Shown piece after piece: positions 18,799-29,016 of a stretch of 64,000 nt of DNA. The notes beneath the pieces were generated by a model that had not been told where the DNA came from, made no database searches, and worked only from the letters and a program-made list of their open reading frames with translations. How positions within the stretch are numbered: the stretch's first letter is position 1; each line of letters opens with the position of its first letter. The stretch spans positions 3,586,501 to 3,650,500 of the forward strand of contig NZ_CP095046.1 of assembly GCF_022919215.1 (NCBI RefSeq). Reading direction: 5' to 3'. The stretch is from Hymenobacter cellulosilyticus (GTDB taxonomy: Bacteria; Bacteroidota; Bacteroidia; Cytophagales; Hymenobacteraceae). The position numbers and the translations under genes are program-made.

Positions 18799-19679
18799 AT
18801 GAGAAAATCTACGGTCCTGGTGCTGGGTGCTACGCTGCTGCTGACTTCCGTTTCCTTTACCGCACCCAAAGGCTGGGAGCCGTTGCTGGACAAAAACCTG
18901 AGTAAGTGGCGGACCTTCGAAAGCTACCGGCACCAACTGGGCTACCGGGGTCAGGCTCCCACAGATGCCCAGGGCAAGGTGATTCCCCCATCGGCTACGA
19001 CAAGAACGAGGCGAATGTCTTCTCGGTGGTGATGCAGGAAGGGGAGCCGGTGCTGCGCATCAGCGGCGAGATTTACGGCTGCGTCTTCACCAAGCAGGAC
19101 TTCACCAACTACGACCTGAAGCTGAAAGTGAAATGGGGCGAGAAGAAGTGGGTGCCCCGTATCGATGAGCCCCGCGACAGTGGCATTCTCTACAACAGCC
19201 AGGGCGAGTGCGGCGTCGACTACTGGCACAGCTGGATGCTAAGCCAGGAATTCCAGGTTTCGGAGCACCAAAAAGGCAACGCCATGGGCGACTTCTGGTG
19301 CATTGCCAACTCCTCGGCCGACATCCGCGCCTCCTTTGACGCAACCAAAGACACGCTCAAGTTTAACCCTACCGCCGCCCCGGTCACAATGGGCAAGGGC
19401 GGCAAGGGTTTCTGCCAGGCGGCGGCTAACTACGAGCTGCCCAACGGGCAGTGGAACGAGCTGGAGCTTATCCACGTGAACGGCAAGAGCATTCACCTGG
19501 TTAACGGCCACGTGGTGCTGGCCGTGGACAACTCTTCCTTCGTGGTAAACGGGCAGCGTCAGCCCCTGACCCACGGCAAGATTCAGCTGCAAAGCGAGGC
19601 CGCGGAAGTATATTACAAGGGCATCATGATCAAGCCCCTGGATGCCATGCCGAAGCAGTACGCCCAGTATTTCAAGTAG
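18799..19679 (+). CDS. 3-keto-disaccharide hydrolase (DUF1080) family protein (frameshifted)
   Basis: A signal peptide (about residues 1-22) is followed by the DUF1080 concanavalin-like fold: a WEPLLDKNLSKWRTF opening, DFTNYDLKLKVKWGEKKW, RDSGILYNSQGE, the WNELELIHVNGKSIHLVNG strand pair, and a final YYKGIMIKPL. The break is in the C run at 18985-18989; one base restores VIPPIGYDKNEANVF. Family members hydrolyse or beta-eliminate 3-keto-glycosides in the periplasm. It converges on a second DUF1080 gene and belongs to the C3-oxidation locus. Confidence 0.88.
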
Positions 19680-19733
19680 GACAGGACCGGAGTTTTAACC
19701 TCTAAACCAAACTTTAAAAGCTGCTGCCGAATA

Positions 19734-20506
19734 TTATAGCTCCCGCACCCAGATGTTACGGAAGCTGACCGGCTCACTTTTGTCGCCGTGCGCCTGGAGC
19801 TTGATGGGGGCCGGGCCGTGGGCCTGCTGGTAGCTGGGCGCCCCGATGTAGACCGTGGGCCGGCCAGGGTCACATTCTGCTGCACGACTACCCCGTTGAA
19901 GAGCACAGTCACGCGGGCCGGGGTCAGCATTGCGCCGTCGGGCTTGAAGGTCGGGGCGGTCCAAAGCACGTCGTAGCTTTGCCACTCGCCGGGCTTGCGG
20001 GCGGGGTTGGCCAAGGGAATATGCTGCTTGTAGATGCTGCCGGCCATACCGTTGGCGTAGGTCTTGTTCTGGTAGGAATCCAGGATTTGCAGCTCGTATC
20101 CTAAGTCGCCCTTGCCTAACGAAGCCAGGAAGATGCCGCTGTTGCCGCGAGCTTGGCCCGTGCCGCTGATATTAGCTGGCACCCGCCATTCCAGGTGCAA
20201 TTGGTAGTTGGTAAAGGCCTGCTTGGTTTCAATGTTGCCCGTAGTCTTATCCACGGTGAGCAGGCCGCCGGACACTTTCCAGCGGGCTGGGGCTGCGCGG
20301 TCATCGGCCGACACCCACTGACTGAGGTCTTTGCCGCTGAAGAGCACCACCGCGTCGGAGGGCGGCGGGGTGAAATTCGGGTTGGCCGTAATGGTTTTGG
20401 GCACTGGCTCCCACACTTCGGTGGCTTCGGGCTTGCCGGTTTGCTGGGCCTGAGTCATATAGGAAAAGCCGAGGAGAAAAGCGGACAACAGCAGGGGCAG
20501 CTTCAT
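19734..20506 (-). CDS. 3-keto-disaccharide hydrolase (DUF1080) family protein (frameshifted)
   Basis: The signal peptide ends near residue 20 (MTQAQQ). DUF1080 features follow: AVVLFSGKDLSQWVS, FTNYQLHLEWRVP, RGNSGIFLASLGKGDLGYELQILDS, and the C-terminal SFRNIWVREL. The break is around 19857-19865 in a GGGCCGGCC stretch; one base restores LAGPTVYIGAPSYQQ and the stop at 19734. It differs enough from the plus-strand DUF1080 gene that the two probably act on different 3-keto linkages. It is the last gene of the minus-strand sugar-oxidation cluster. Confidence 0.88.
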
Positions 20507-20557
20507 GCGGGGCGAGTTCAGAGCAGAGTCGAAAAAAGCAAGATAGAAACGGCGGGC

Positions 20558-21445
20558 TTATACGTCGCAGAGCTGCACGGCCTGGCGCAGGGAAGCTAGC
20601 TTATTGGTGTGGCGGGGCATGAATTCCTGGGCTACGTAGCCTTTGAAGCCGGTGGCCTGGATGGCCCGCATAATGGCCGGGTAGTTGAGCTCCTGCTGGT
20701 CGTCGAGCTCGTGGCGGCCGGGCACGCCGGCGGTGTGGTAGTGGGCAATGTACTCGTGGTGCTGGGTCAGAGTGCGGATGACGTCGCCCTCGTTGATTTG
20801 CATGTGGTAGATGTCGTAGAGCAGTTTGAAGTGCTCCGAGCCCAGCTTGCGGGCCAGCTCCACGCCCCAGGCGGTACGGTCACACTGGTAATCCTTGTGG
20901 TCGATTTTGCTGTTGAGCAGCTCCATCACCAGCACCACCTTGTGCCGGGCGGCCAGCTTGAGCAGGGGCGCCAGGCCCCGTACACAGTTGTCCCAGCCCG
21001 CCGCATCCGACATGCCGCGCCGGCTGCCGCTAAAGCAGATCAAATTGGTGTAGCCGGCCGCGGCCACCCGCGGAATCATCTCGGCGTACTGCTTCTGCAG
21101 GCGGGCGTGAAACTGCGGGTCGTTGAAGCCATCCGTCAGGTTGATTTCGGCCCCGTTGCACATGGGCGAGTCGAGGCCGTACTTTTTCAACGTCGGCCAG
21201 TCGGCAGGCCCCACCAAATCGATTCCCCGGATTCCCATTTCCTTGGCTGCCGCGCAGAGCTGGTCCAGGGGCAGGTCCTGAAAGCACCAGCGGCACACCG
21301 ACTGCCGGATGTTGCCCTTGAGTGGCCGGATTTGCTCCGTCTTTTTATCCTCAGCAGCGCAGGCTTCGGTCAGGCCCAGCGTACTCACGGTCGCCGTGCC
21401 GGCCAGCAGCCCTTTCACCGCTGCCCGCCGATTCCAGGTAGCCAC
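20558..21445 (-). CDS. Exported TIM-barrel sugar isomerase/lyase (hydroxypyruvate isomerase-like)
   Basis: The 295-residue protein begins at a GTG with a Tat-like leader (NRRAAVKGLLAG). The AP-endonuclease-2/xylose-isomerase-like barrel has metal-site motifs VMELLNSK, LYDIYHMQINEGD, and AHYHTAGVPGRHELD. In characterised keto-sugar loci such barrels act as epimerases, isomerases or 3-keto-glycoside lyases. It lies 5 bp from the MFS gene stop, so the two are one transcript. Confidence 0.87.
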   Translation of the reverse strand: MATWNRRAAVKGLLAGTATVSTLGLTEACAAEDKKTEQIRPLKGNIRQSVCRWCFQDLPLDQLCAAAKEMGIRGIDLVGPADWPTLKKYGLDSPMCNGAEINLTDGFNDPQFHARLQKQYAEMIPRVAAAGYTNLICFSGSRRGMSDAAGWDNCVRGLAPLLKLAARHKVVLVMELLNSKIDHKDYQCDRTAWGVELARKLGSEHFKLLYDIYHMQINEGDVIRTLTQHHEYIAHYHTAGVPGRHELDDQQELNYPAIMRAIQATGFKGYVAQEFMPRHTNKLASLRQAVQLCDV

Positions 21446-21450
21446 GGCGC

Positions 21451-22702
21451 TTAGTTGGCTTGGGCCAGGGTAGGAGCCGCGTCAAAAGCCGGGGCCTCGG
21501 CGGCCTGGGGCTGGGCGCGGTCCTTGAACAGCAGCAGGAACAGGAGCAGCACCACTACGGCAATACCGGCCGGAATCAGCCAGATCATGCGCCAGTCATG
21601 GGTGGTGGGGGTGGTTTGGTAGGCGTCGAATATGCGGCCCGAAAGCAGGGTGCCGATGAGCATGCCCACGCCGTAGGTGGCCAGGGTGATAAAGCCCTGA
21701 GCCGAGCTTTTGAACCGTTCCCCGGCCAGGTTGTCGGTATAGATCTGGCCCGTGACGAAGAAGAAGTCGTAGCAGATACCGTGCAGCACGATGCCGGCAA
21801 TCAGCATCCAGTAGCTGCCCGTGCCGTTGCCGTAAGCGAAGCACACGTAGCGCAAGACCCAGGCTCCCATGCCGATGGCCAGCATCTTCTTGACGCCCAG
21901 CCGGCTGAAAAACACCGGAATCAGGAGCATAAACAGCAGCTCCGACACTTGGCCCAGGCTCTGTACGCCGGCGGCGCCCTTCATGCCCACTTCGTTGAGG
22001 AAGGGTTGGTGAAGCCGTAGTAAAAGGCCAGCGGAATGCAGATGGCAATGGAAGCCAGAAAGAAAATCAGGTAGGAGCGGTTCTTCAGCAACCCAATGGC
22101 GTCGAGGCCCAGCATGTCGCCCAGGGAGCTGGCCTGCCCGGTTTTAACAGGGGCGTGGCCGGCAGGGTGAAGCTAAATAAGCCCAGCAGGGCCGAGGCTC
22201 CGGCGGCCATCAGAAACGTGCTTTGCAGGCTGCCGCTTTGCTCCCAGTTCAGCCAGCCTATAGTCAGGCCAGCCACAATCCAGCCCAGGGTGCCTAGCAC
22301 CCGGATGGTGGCAAACTCCTTCTGCGGGTTCTGCATCTGCCGGAAGGCTATGGAGTTCACCAAAGCCAGCGTGGGCATATACAGAATCATGTAGGTCAGG
22401 ATGTTGGGGTAGAAGGAGCTGAAGTCGGGGGCGGTGGAGGCGTGCCAGAGCAGGGCCGCCCCGGCCAAATGCAGCACGCCCAGGATCTTCTGGGCCGAGA
22501 AGAACCGGTCGGCAATAAGCCCAATGATGAAGGGCGCTACAATGGCCCCGATGGACTGCGTCAGAAAGGCAACGCCCACCTGGGTGCCGGTGGCATTGAG
22601 GTTGCGTAGCAGGTAGGTGCCCAGCGTCACAAACCAAGCGCCCCAGATAAAGAACTCCAGGAACATCATGATGGACAGCTTGATGCGGATGGTGGTATTC
22701 AT
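21451..22702 (-). CDS. MFS transporter, nucleoside:H+ symporter (NupG)-like, two frameshifts
   Basis: The N-terminal signature IRIKLSIMMFLEFFIWGAWFVTLG is typical of the NupG/XapB-like MFS branch common in Bacteroidota sugar loci. Twelve helices are expected over about 417 residues. Breaks lie in G runs at 22003-22005 and 22150-22153. With one base added at each the frame reads ATPPVKTGQASSLGDML and YGFTNPFLNEVGMKG. It would import the sugar released in the periplasm. An inverted repeat (R5) lies upstream of its start. Confidence 0.85.
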
Positions 22703-22806
22703 GGGCGGTGGGGGTGAGGTGACGTAATGAGCGTATATGAAGTAAAGCTTCTGAAGCGGCGCAGTAGGCTTGGAACCGCTTTGCTCCAAGTCATTTACAC
22801 GAGGCC

Positions 22807-22899
22807 GTCATGTCGAGCTAAGCGAGACATCCCGCGTGCTGAGGTTTGATTAGTAACCCAACGAAGCCACGCGAGATGTCTCCCGCTGGTCGACATGAC
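22807..22899. repeat. Inverted repeat R5 (GTCATGTCGA arms)
   Basis: The left arm GTCATGTCGAGC...GCGAGACATC and the right arm GAGATGTC...GGTCGACATGAC are imperfect reverse complements separated by an unstructured centre. It lies between the cytochrome c and MFS genes. A compact version of the same element occurs at 37035-37075. Confidence 0.75.
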
Positions 22900-22936
22900 G
22901 TTCTTTCGCTGAGCACCAGCGGGCAGTTGTGGGGTT

Positions 22937-23407
22937 CTACTTCAGACTGAGGATGTAGCGGGCCATTTCCTGGGCGTCGGCTTCCGAAAGGCCGGGGTGG
23001 GGCGTCATGGCGATGTCGCCCCAGTTGCCTTTGCCGCCCTTGATGATCTTGCCGGCCAGCATGCTCACGTTGGCGTCATTGCTGGGGTACTTTTCGGCTA
23101 CGGCTTTGTAGGCGGGGCCCAGCAGCTTCTCGTTTTCGCGGTGGCAGCCCATACAGTCGCTGCCTTCGATGAGCTTGGCGCCCTTAGCTACGGCCCCTCC
23201 TGTGGGTCCGGTTCCGATTTTAGTGGCGCTGGTATCAATCTGGGGCTGGTGGGCTACGGCCGTCACGTTGGCGCCGGTGGTGCTGTCGGTAGCCATGGTT
23301 TCCTCGGAGTCGGCCAGAGTGTATTCTTCCTTGGCTTTTTTCTCGGAGCCGGAAGAGCAGGCCGCCAGCAGCGCGCCGAAGCTCAGCAATAGCAAGACTT
23401 TTTTCAT
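22937..23407 (-). CDS. c-type cytochrome lipoprotein
   Basis: A lipoprotein leader (MKKVLLLLSFGALLAAC) is followed by a disordered Thr/Ala-rich linker (about residues 20-70) and a class I cytochrome c domain with one CMGCH haem motif and a Met ligand in DIAMTPHPG. The protein has about 156 residues. It would carry electrons away from the periplasmic GMC dehydrogenase towards the respiratory chain. It lies between the sugar isomerase and MFS genes on the same strand. Confidence 0.92.
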   Translation of the reverse strand: MKKVLLLLSFGALLAACSSGSEKKAKEEYTLADSEETMATDSTTGANVTAVAHQPQIDTSATKIGTGPTGGAVAKGAKLIEGSDCMGCHRENEKLLGPAYKAVAEKYPSNDANVSMLAGKIIKGGKGNWGDIAMTPHPGLSEADAQEMARYILSLK

Positions 23408-23423
23408 GATTCCTAACGGGTAA

Positions 23424-24475
23424 TTAAAGGCCCAGCAGACTTTTATTCTTGGCTTCGTTGATACCGGAAGCCGCGAAGTCGTCGAAGGCCTTGTCGGTGA
23501 CGCGGATGATGTGGTCTTTGATAAACGTAGCGCCTTCGCAGGCACCGTCTTCGGGGTGCTTGAGGGCGCATTCCCACTCCAGCACGGCCCAGCCGGGGTA
23601 GTCGTACTGGGCTAGCTTGCTGAAAATACCCTTGAAATTCACCTGCCCGTCGCCGGGGGAGCGGAAGCGGCCGGCACGGTCGGCCCAGCTTTGGTAGCCC
23701 CGTACACGCCCTGTCGGCCGGTGGGGTTAAACTCGGCGTCCTTGACGTGAAAGGCCCGGATTCGCTCGTGGTAGAGGTCGATGTACTCCAGGTAGTCGAG
23801 GCACTGCAGCACAAAGTGGGAGGGGTCGTAGAGCAGGCAGGCGCGGGGGTGGTGCTGCACCTTGTCGAGGAACATTTCGTAGCTGATACCGTCGTGCAGG
23901 TCCTCGCCGGCGTGCACTTCGTAGCATACGTCCACGCCGCACTCGTCGAAGGTGTTCAGAATCGGCAGCCAGCGCCGGGCTAGCTCTGTAAAGCCCGTAT
24001 CGACGAGGCCGGCCGGGCGCTGGGGCCAGGGGTAGACCATGGGCCAGAGCAAAGCCCCACTGAAGGTAGCGTGGGCCGTCAGCCCCAGATTCTGGGAAGC
24101 CTTAGCCGCGTACTTGAGCTGCTGCACGGCCCACTCCTGGCGGGCCTTAGGGTTTCCCCGCAGCGCCTCGGGCGCAAAGCCGTCGAAGAGCGAGTCAAAG
24201 CCAGGGTTCACGGCTACCAGCTGGCCCTGCAGGTGAGTCGACAGCTCGGTGATTTCCAGGCCGGCGGCCTGCACCTTGCCTTTTAGCTCGTCGGCGTAGG
24301 TTTGGCTTTCGGCTGCCAGCTGCAGGTCAATAAAGCGTTTGTCCAGCGTAGGAAGCTGCACACCTTTAAAACCCAGGCTGCTGGCCCAGGCGCAGATGCT
24401 TTCCAGGCTGTTGAAAGGGGGCTGGTCGGAAATAAACTGGGCCAGAAAAATGGCGGGCCCCTTGATGGTTCTCAT
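23424..24475 (-). CDS. Sugar phosphate isomerase/epimerase (IolE-like TIM barrel), frameshifted
   Basis: The protein of about 350 residues has no signal peptide and is probably cytoplasmic. Barrel motifs include FKGVQLPTLDKRFIDL, DVCYEVHAGEDLHDG, LLYDPSHFVLQ, and FHVKDAEFNP, with metal-binding Glu, Asp and His. The break is in the C run at 23698-23701; one base restores GVYGGYQSWADRAG, after which the C-terminal part (GWAVLEWECALKHPEDG) follows. It is 6 bp from the Gfo/Idh gene and functions with it in keto-sugar conversion. Confidence 0.88.
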
Positions 24476-24481
24476 GCGCGA

Positions 24482-25633
24482 CTAAATGGTAAACTCGGTC
24501 CACTTCTGTTCGGAGCGGCCCGAGGCAATGACGTTTTCAATGAAGGCCATGCCCCGCACGCCTTCCTCTATGCCGGGGTAGTCCAGGGCTTCGGGTGAGG
24601 CGGGCGTGCCGGCCAGGTCGGCCTGCAAACTCAGGGCGAAGTTGCGGTACAGGTTGGCAAAGGCTTCGAGGTAGCCCTCGGGGTGGCCGGCGGGCGTGCG
24701 GGCATTGTGGCGGGCGTAGGAGCCGACGTAGCCTGTGCCGGTGCGGCGAATTTCGGTGGGCCGGTCAAGCCACTTTACCAGCAAGGTATTGGCGTCGGCT
24801 TGCTGCCATTCCAGGCCGCCTTTCTCGCCGTACACCCGCAGGCGCAGGTTGTTTTCCTCCCCGGCTGCCACTTGCGTAGCCACCAGCATCCCGCTGGCCC
24901 CACCCGAGAGGCGCAGCAGCACGGCCCCGTCGTCGTCGAGCTGCCGACCGGGTACGACCGTGTTGATGTCGGCGCAGAGTTGAGTGACGCTCAGGCCTGT
25001 GACGTACTCCAGCAGGTTGAAAGCGTGGGTACCAATGTCGCCCATGGCCCCGGCCACGCCGCTCCGGGCGGGGTCGGTGCGCCAGGCAGCCTGCTTGTTG
25101 GCCGAGCCTTCCTCGAAGGTGCTCAGCCAGCCCTGCGGATATTCCACGTACACCTTGCGGATGGTGCCCAATTCCCCGGCGGCTACCAGCTGCCGGGCTT
25201 CTTTCACCATGGGGTAGCCGGTGTAGGTGTGAGTCAGGCAAAAGCTGGCCGAGCTGGCCTCTACCACGGCTTGCAGCTCCTTGGCTTCGGCCAAAGAAAA
25301 GGTCATGGGCTTGTCAAGGATGACATGGAAGCCGTTTTCCAGGGCCAGCCTGGCCGGGGCAAAGTGCAGGTGGTTGGGCGTGACGATGGAAACGACCTGC
25401 ACGCGCTGCTCGGCGGGCAGCTCTTTCTCGCGCTGGATCAGTTCCTCGTAAGAGTCGTACACCCGCTCGGGCTGGAGGCCTAGCAGCTGCCCGCTGGCCC
25501 GGGAGGTGTCGGGGTTGCTGCTGAAGGCCCCGGCTACCAAGTCGTAGAGCCCATCCAGAGCGGCGGCGTGTCGGTGTACGGCCCCGATAAAGGCCCCTTG
25601 CCCGCCGCCTATCATTGCTAATCGTAGTTTCAT
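24482..25633 (-). CDS. Gfo/Idh/MocA family oxidoreductase
   Basis: The protein of about 383 residues has an N-terminal Rossmann domain ([18 protein letters not shown]) and the EKP-type catalytic region seen as [17 protein letters not shown]-terminal alpha/beta domain carries [16 protein letters not shown] with its active-site His. It uses NAD(P) to oxidise or reduce a sugar hydroxyl; here it could reduce the 3-keto-sugar. The ATG at 25633 is chosen over a TTG 9 bp upstream. It is directly upstream of the IolE-like gene. Confidence 0.92.
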   Translation of the reverse strand: MKLRLAMIGGGQGAFIGAVHRHAAALDGLYDLVAGAFSSNPDTSRASGQLLGLQPERVYDSYEELIQREKELPAEQRVQVVSIVTPNHLHFAPARLALENGFHVILDKPMTFSLAEAKELQAVVEASSASFCLTHTYTGYPMVKEARQLVAAGELGTIRKVYVEYPQGWLSTFEEGSANKQAAWRTDPARSGVAGAMGDIGTHAFNLLEYVTGLSVTQLCADINTVVPGRQLDDDGAVLLRLSGGASGMLVATQVAAGEENNLRLRVYGEKGGLEWQQADANTLLVKWLDRPTEIRRTGTGYVGSYARHNARTPAGHPEGYLEAFANLYRNFALSLQADLAGTPASPEALDYPGIEEGVRGMAFIENVIASGRSEQKWTEFTI

Positions 25634-25672
25634 CCGGTTCAAGTACGCAGATTATCCGCTGAAACAAGCGGT

Positions 25673-25770
25673 GTAGAGACGCATATTTGCGTCTTACCTA
25701 TGCTGATATTTACAGCGTAGGTTCGTTCAGGGTCCTCGTTCAACGATAAGACGCAAATATGCGTCTCTAC
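25673..25770. repeat. Inverted repeat R7 (AGACGCATATTTGCGTCT arms)
   Basis: The left arm contains AGACGCATATTTGCGTCT and the right arm contains its exact reverse complement, AGACGCAAATATGCGTCT. The arms are separated by about 50 bp. It lies between the Gfo/Idh start and the gluconate-dehydrogenase-subunit gene. The arms differ from the GTCAT-type repeats elsewhere in the window. Confidence 0.75.
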
Positions 25771-25775
25771 CTCGT

Positions 25776-26378
25776 TTAGGTTGTAGCCCAGGCCCGGTCG
25801 CCTTTTTTGTAGGGCACGCAGCCGTCGTATTTGCCGGGCACGGGCAGGTAGCGCAAGGCCTTGGTGCTGCCCACTTCGGAGGTGAAGTAGCCTAGCAAGG
25901 TCAGCTCCTTGAGCATGCGGAAGTAGTGGTTGGGCGCCTCTAGGGTCTTGGTTTTGCTGTAGTTTTTCTGCTCGGCGTCCAGGGCCGTGAGCAGGACCGT
26001 GCGCTGCTCCGGAGTACTTTCCAGGAAGCCTTTGCCATTTTTCTGCTTGCTGGCTTGTTCTAGTTTGGTAATGCCCTCCAAGAAAATTTGCTGGTCGTCG
26101 GGCTTGTAGCAGTCCTTGACCATGACGGCCATGAACGAGCCCACGTCGGCGGCTTTGGCCCCAGGCGTTTTGGTGGTGGGCAGGATAGTTTCGCCTACTT
26201 CGTTGAGGTATGCTACCTGGTCCTGGCTCAGAAAGGGCTTTTCCTTTTTCGCGGCCGTGGTGGCTTTGGTATCCTTTTCTTCGGCAGGCGAGGAGCAGCT
26301 GCTCAAAAAATAGTCACCGCCGATAAGGGTGCCGCCCATGATGAGGGCTACCCGGGTGAGGGCGTCTCTTCTGTTCAT
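25776..26378 (-). CDS. Gluconate 2-dehydrogenase subunit 3 family protein
   Basis: The 200-residue protein has a Tat-like leader (NRRDALTRVALIMGG) followed by a lipobox-like SSCSS. The family core is FLSQDQVAYLNEVGETILPTT, DVGSFMAVMVKDCY, and a C-terminal LTLLGYFTSEVGSTKALRY. In FAD-dependent glucose/glucoside dehydrogenases this small subunit chaperones the large GMC subunit through the Tat pathway. It is 11 bp from the GMC gene, downstream of it. Confidence 0.93.
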   Translation of the reverse strand: MNRRDALTRVALIMGGTLIGGDYFLSSCSSPAEEKDTKATTAAKKEKPFLSQDQVAYLNEVGETILPTTKTPGAKAADVGSFMAVMVKDCYKPDDQQIFLEGITKLEQASKQKNGKGFLESTPEQRTVLLTALDAEQKNYSKTKTLEAPNHYFRMLKELTLLGYFTSEVGSTKALRYLPVPGKYDGCVPYKKGDRAWATT

Positions 26379-26389
26379 TGTCGTACGGA

Positions 26390-28065
26390 TTAGACGTTTT
26401 GCTTTTTCAGCTCACTTACCGCGTGGTCCACGGCGCGGGCGGTGAGTGCCATGTAAGTCAGTGACGGGTTCTGGCAGGCCGAGGAAGTCATGCAGGCCCC
26501 ATCCGTTACGTACACGTTGGGCGCATCCCAGACCTGGTTGTGCTGGTTGAGTACCGACGTTTTCGGGTCGCGGCCCATGCGGGCAGTGCCCATTTCGTGG
26601 ATGCCCCCGCCCATGGCGTAGCCGTTGTTGTAAGTCTTGACGTTTTTGAGCCCGGCCTTCTCCAGCATTTCTTGGGCGTCCTGCATCATGTCGATGCGCA
26701 TCTTCTGCTCGTTGTCCCGAATGCTGGCGTCGAGGGCCAGCACGGGCAGGCCCCACTTGTCCTTCTTGTCTTTGTCGAGGAAGGCGCGGTTGTCGTGATA
26801 GGGCAGGGTTTCGCCGAACGCGCCCAGGCCCATGGTCCAGGCTCCCGGTTCCGACAAGGCATCTTTCAGCTCCCCGCCGATGCTCATTTCGGCAATTTCC
26901 CGGCTCCAGCCTTCCCGGCCCGCGCCGCCCTGGTAGCCAAAGCCGCGGATGTAGTCGCGCTTGTCGCCAAAGAGGTTACGGAAGCGGGGCACGTAAATGC
27001 CGTTGGCCCGGCGGCCAAACACGTACTTATCCTCGTAGCCGGGCATCTCGCCGTGAGCCCCGACGCGGAAGTGGTGGTCCATCAGGTTGTGGCCCAACTC
27101 CCCGCTGCTGCTGCCCAGGCCCCGGGCCACACGTCGGTGGCCGAGTTCATCAGCACCCAGGCCGAGTTCAGGGTAGAGGCGTTCAGAAACACGATTTTGG
27201 CGAAGTACTCGTAGGTCTGGTTGGTTTCCGCATCCAGCACCTCCACGCCCTTGGCCCGCTTGGTGTCCTTGTCGTAGATGATTTTGGTAACGATGGAAAA
27301 CGGCCGCAGCGTCAGGTTGCCGGTAGCTACGGCGGCGGGCAAGGAAGCTGACTGGGTGCTGAAGTAGGAGCCAAAAGGGCAGCCCAGCCAACACTTGTTA
27401 CGGTACTGGCAGTTGGTGCGGTTGTTATGGGCCACGGTGATGTTGGCCGTGCGCCCAATGACCATGTGGCGGTCCTTGTAGTTCTTCTTGATGCGGGCCG
27501 CCACGTCTTTTTCCACGCAGTTCATTTCCATGGGCGGCATAAAGTCGCCGTCGGGCAGCTGGGGCAAGCCGTCCCGGTTGCCGCTGATGCCCGCGAATTT
27601 CTCCACGTAGCTGTACCACGGCGCCAGGTCCTTGTAGCGGATGGGCCAGTCGACGGCCACCCCGTCCTTGGCGTTGGCCTCGAAGTCGTAGTCACTCCAG
27701 CGGTACGACTGCCGGCCCCACATCAGGCTGCGGCCGCCCACCTGGTAGCCCCGAAACCAGTCGAAGGGCTTAACCTCCACGTAAGGGCTTTCCCGCTCAT
27801 CAACCCAGAACTCTAGGTTGCTTTCGTTCAGGGTATAGTCGCGCTTGAGCACGGGGTGGTCGGCCATCATCTGCTGGGTTTTGCCGCCGCGGTGGGGCAG
27901 CTCCCAGGGGTTCTTGTTGGCATTGACGTAGTCCTTGATGTGCTCCACGTTGCGGCCCCGCTCCAGCAAGATGGTTTTCAGGCCTTTCTCGGTCAGTTCC
28001 TTGGCAGCCAGGCCGCCCGAAATACCGGAACCAATGACAATAGCGTCGTAGGTATTCTTTTCCAT
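26390..28065 (-). CDS. GMC oxidoreductase, glucoside-3-dehydrogenase-like large subunit (frameshifted)
   Basis: The FAD-binding motif is IVIGSGISGGLAAKELTEKG near the N-terminus, then FRGYQVGGRSLMWGRQSYRW. A cysteine-rich CQYRNKCWLGCPFG segment suggests an Fe-S site, as in glucoside 3-dehydrogenases. The C-terminal active site has GGGIHEMGTARMG and ACQNPSLTYMALT. The break is in the C run at 27120-27123; one base restores DVWPGGLGSSSGELGH. It oxidises the C3 hydroxyl of glycosides, with the small subunit folding it and the cytochrome c as electron acceptor. The substrate is inferred. Confidence 0.92.
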
Positions 28066-28129
28066 AAAAAAAGGTGGGATTGGGTAGGGCAAAAGGGCGG
28101 GGGCAGCGGGGCGCGTGAGCTGGGCCGGG

Positions 28130-29016
28130 CTACACCAAAGTGCGCTTGATGTGCGCAATACTTTTCTGGATGCTGTCGAAGGGCGAGCCGGGCGTCTGGT
28201 CCTGCTCCACGAAGTAATACTTCATTCCCGCCTTACCCGCTTGGGCGAAGATGCGCTTGAAGTCGATGGTGCCGCTGCCTACTTCTGTGAAGTCGCGCTT
28301 GGGCGTGTTGTCCATGTCCTTCACGTGCCAGAGCGGGAAGCGGCCGGGGTGCTTGGTAAACAGGGCCACCGGGTCGTGGCCGGCTTTGGTGGCCCAGTAC
28401 AGGTCCAGCTCCATCTGCACCAGTTTGGGGTCGGTGCTGCTGAGCAGCAAGTCGTAGGGCAGCTGCCCGTTTTGGGCCGCGAATTCGAAGTCGTGGTTGT
28501 GATAGCAGAGCTGAATGCCGGCATTCTTGCTTCGCTCCCCGGCTTTATTGAGCTGCTCGGCCACGAACTTATAGTGGTCCAGGTTGCCGCGCTCGGCCTC
28601 CGAGAGATAGGCGCACACCATATACTTCACGCCGGCCTGGGCTGCGTCGTCCACGGCCTTGTCCCAGCCGTGGAGCATGGTGCCCTGCACGGGCTGGCCT
28701 TTTTCCTGCTCCTCGCCCAGGCGGTAGTGGCTGCTGGGCATAATCAGACCGTTTTGCTTGAGCAGTTTGGCAAAGGCGGCGGGCTCCATGCCGTAAAACT
28801 TCTGGCTACCGGTGTAGGTGGCGCCTTCTACCGAGGTATAACCCAGCTTGGCAATGCGGGCCAGGGTGCCGGCCGGGTCCTGCTGCATGGCCTCGCGCAC
28901 GGTGTAGAGCTGCAAGCCAATGTACTGCTTGGGGCAGCTAGCAGAGCAGGAGAAACCAAAACTCCGGCCGACAGCAGGGCGGCAGATTTTACGAAAGCGC
29001 GGCGGGACGTCGTCAT
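28130..29016 (-). CDS. Exported sugar phosphate isomerase/epimerase-like TIM barrel (frameshifted)
   Basis: The ATG at 29016 starts a Tat leader (TTSRRAFVKSAALLSAGV). A break in the G run at 28931-28934 splits it from the mature barrel; one base gives ALLAAPKQYIGLQLYTVREAM. The barrel contains IQLCYHNHDFEFA, MELDLYWATKAGHDP, and LWHVKDMD, with the family metal ligands. It is the first gene of the minus-strand run and probably acts in the periplasm on the 3-keto-sugar. Confidence 0.87.
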
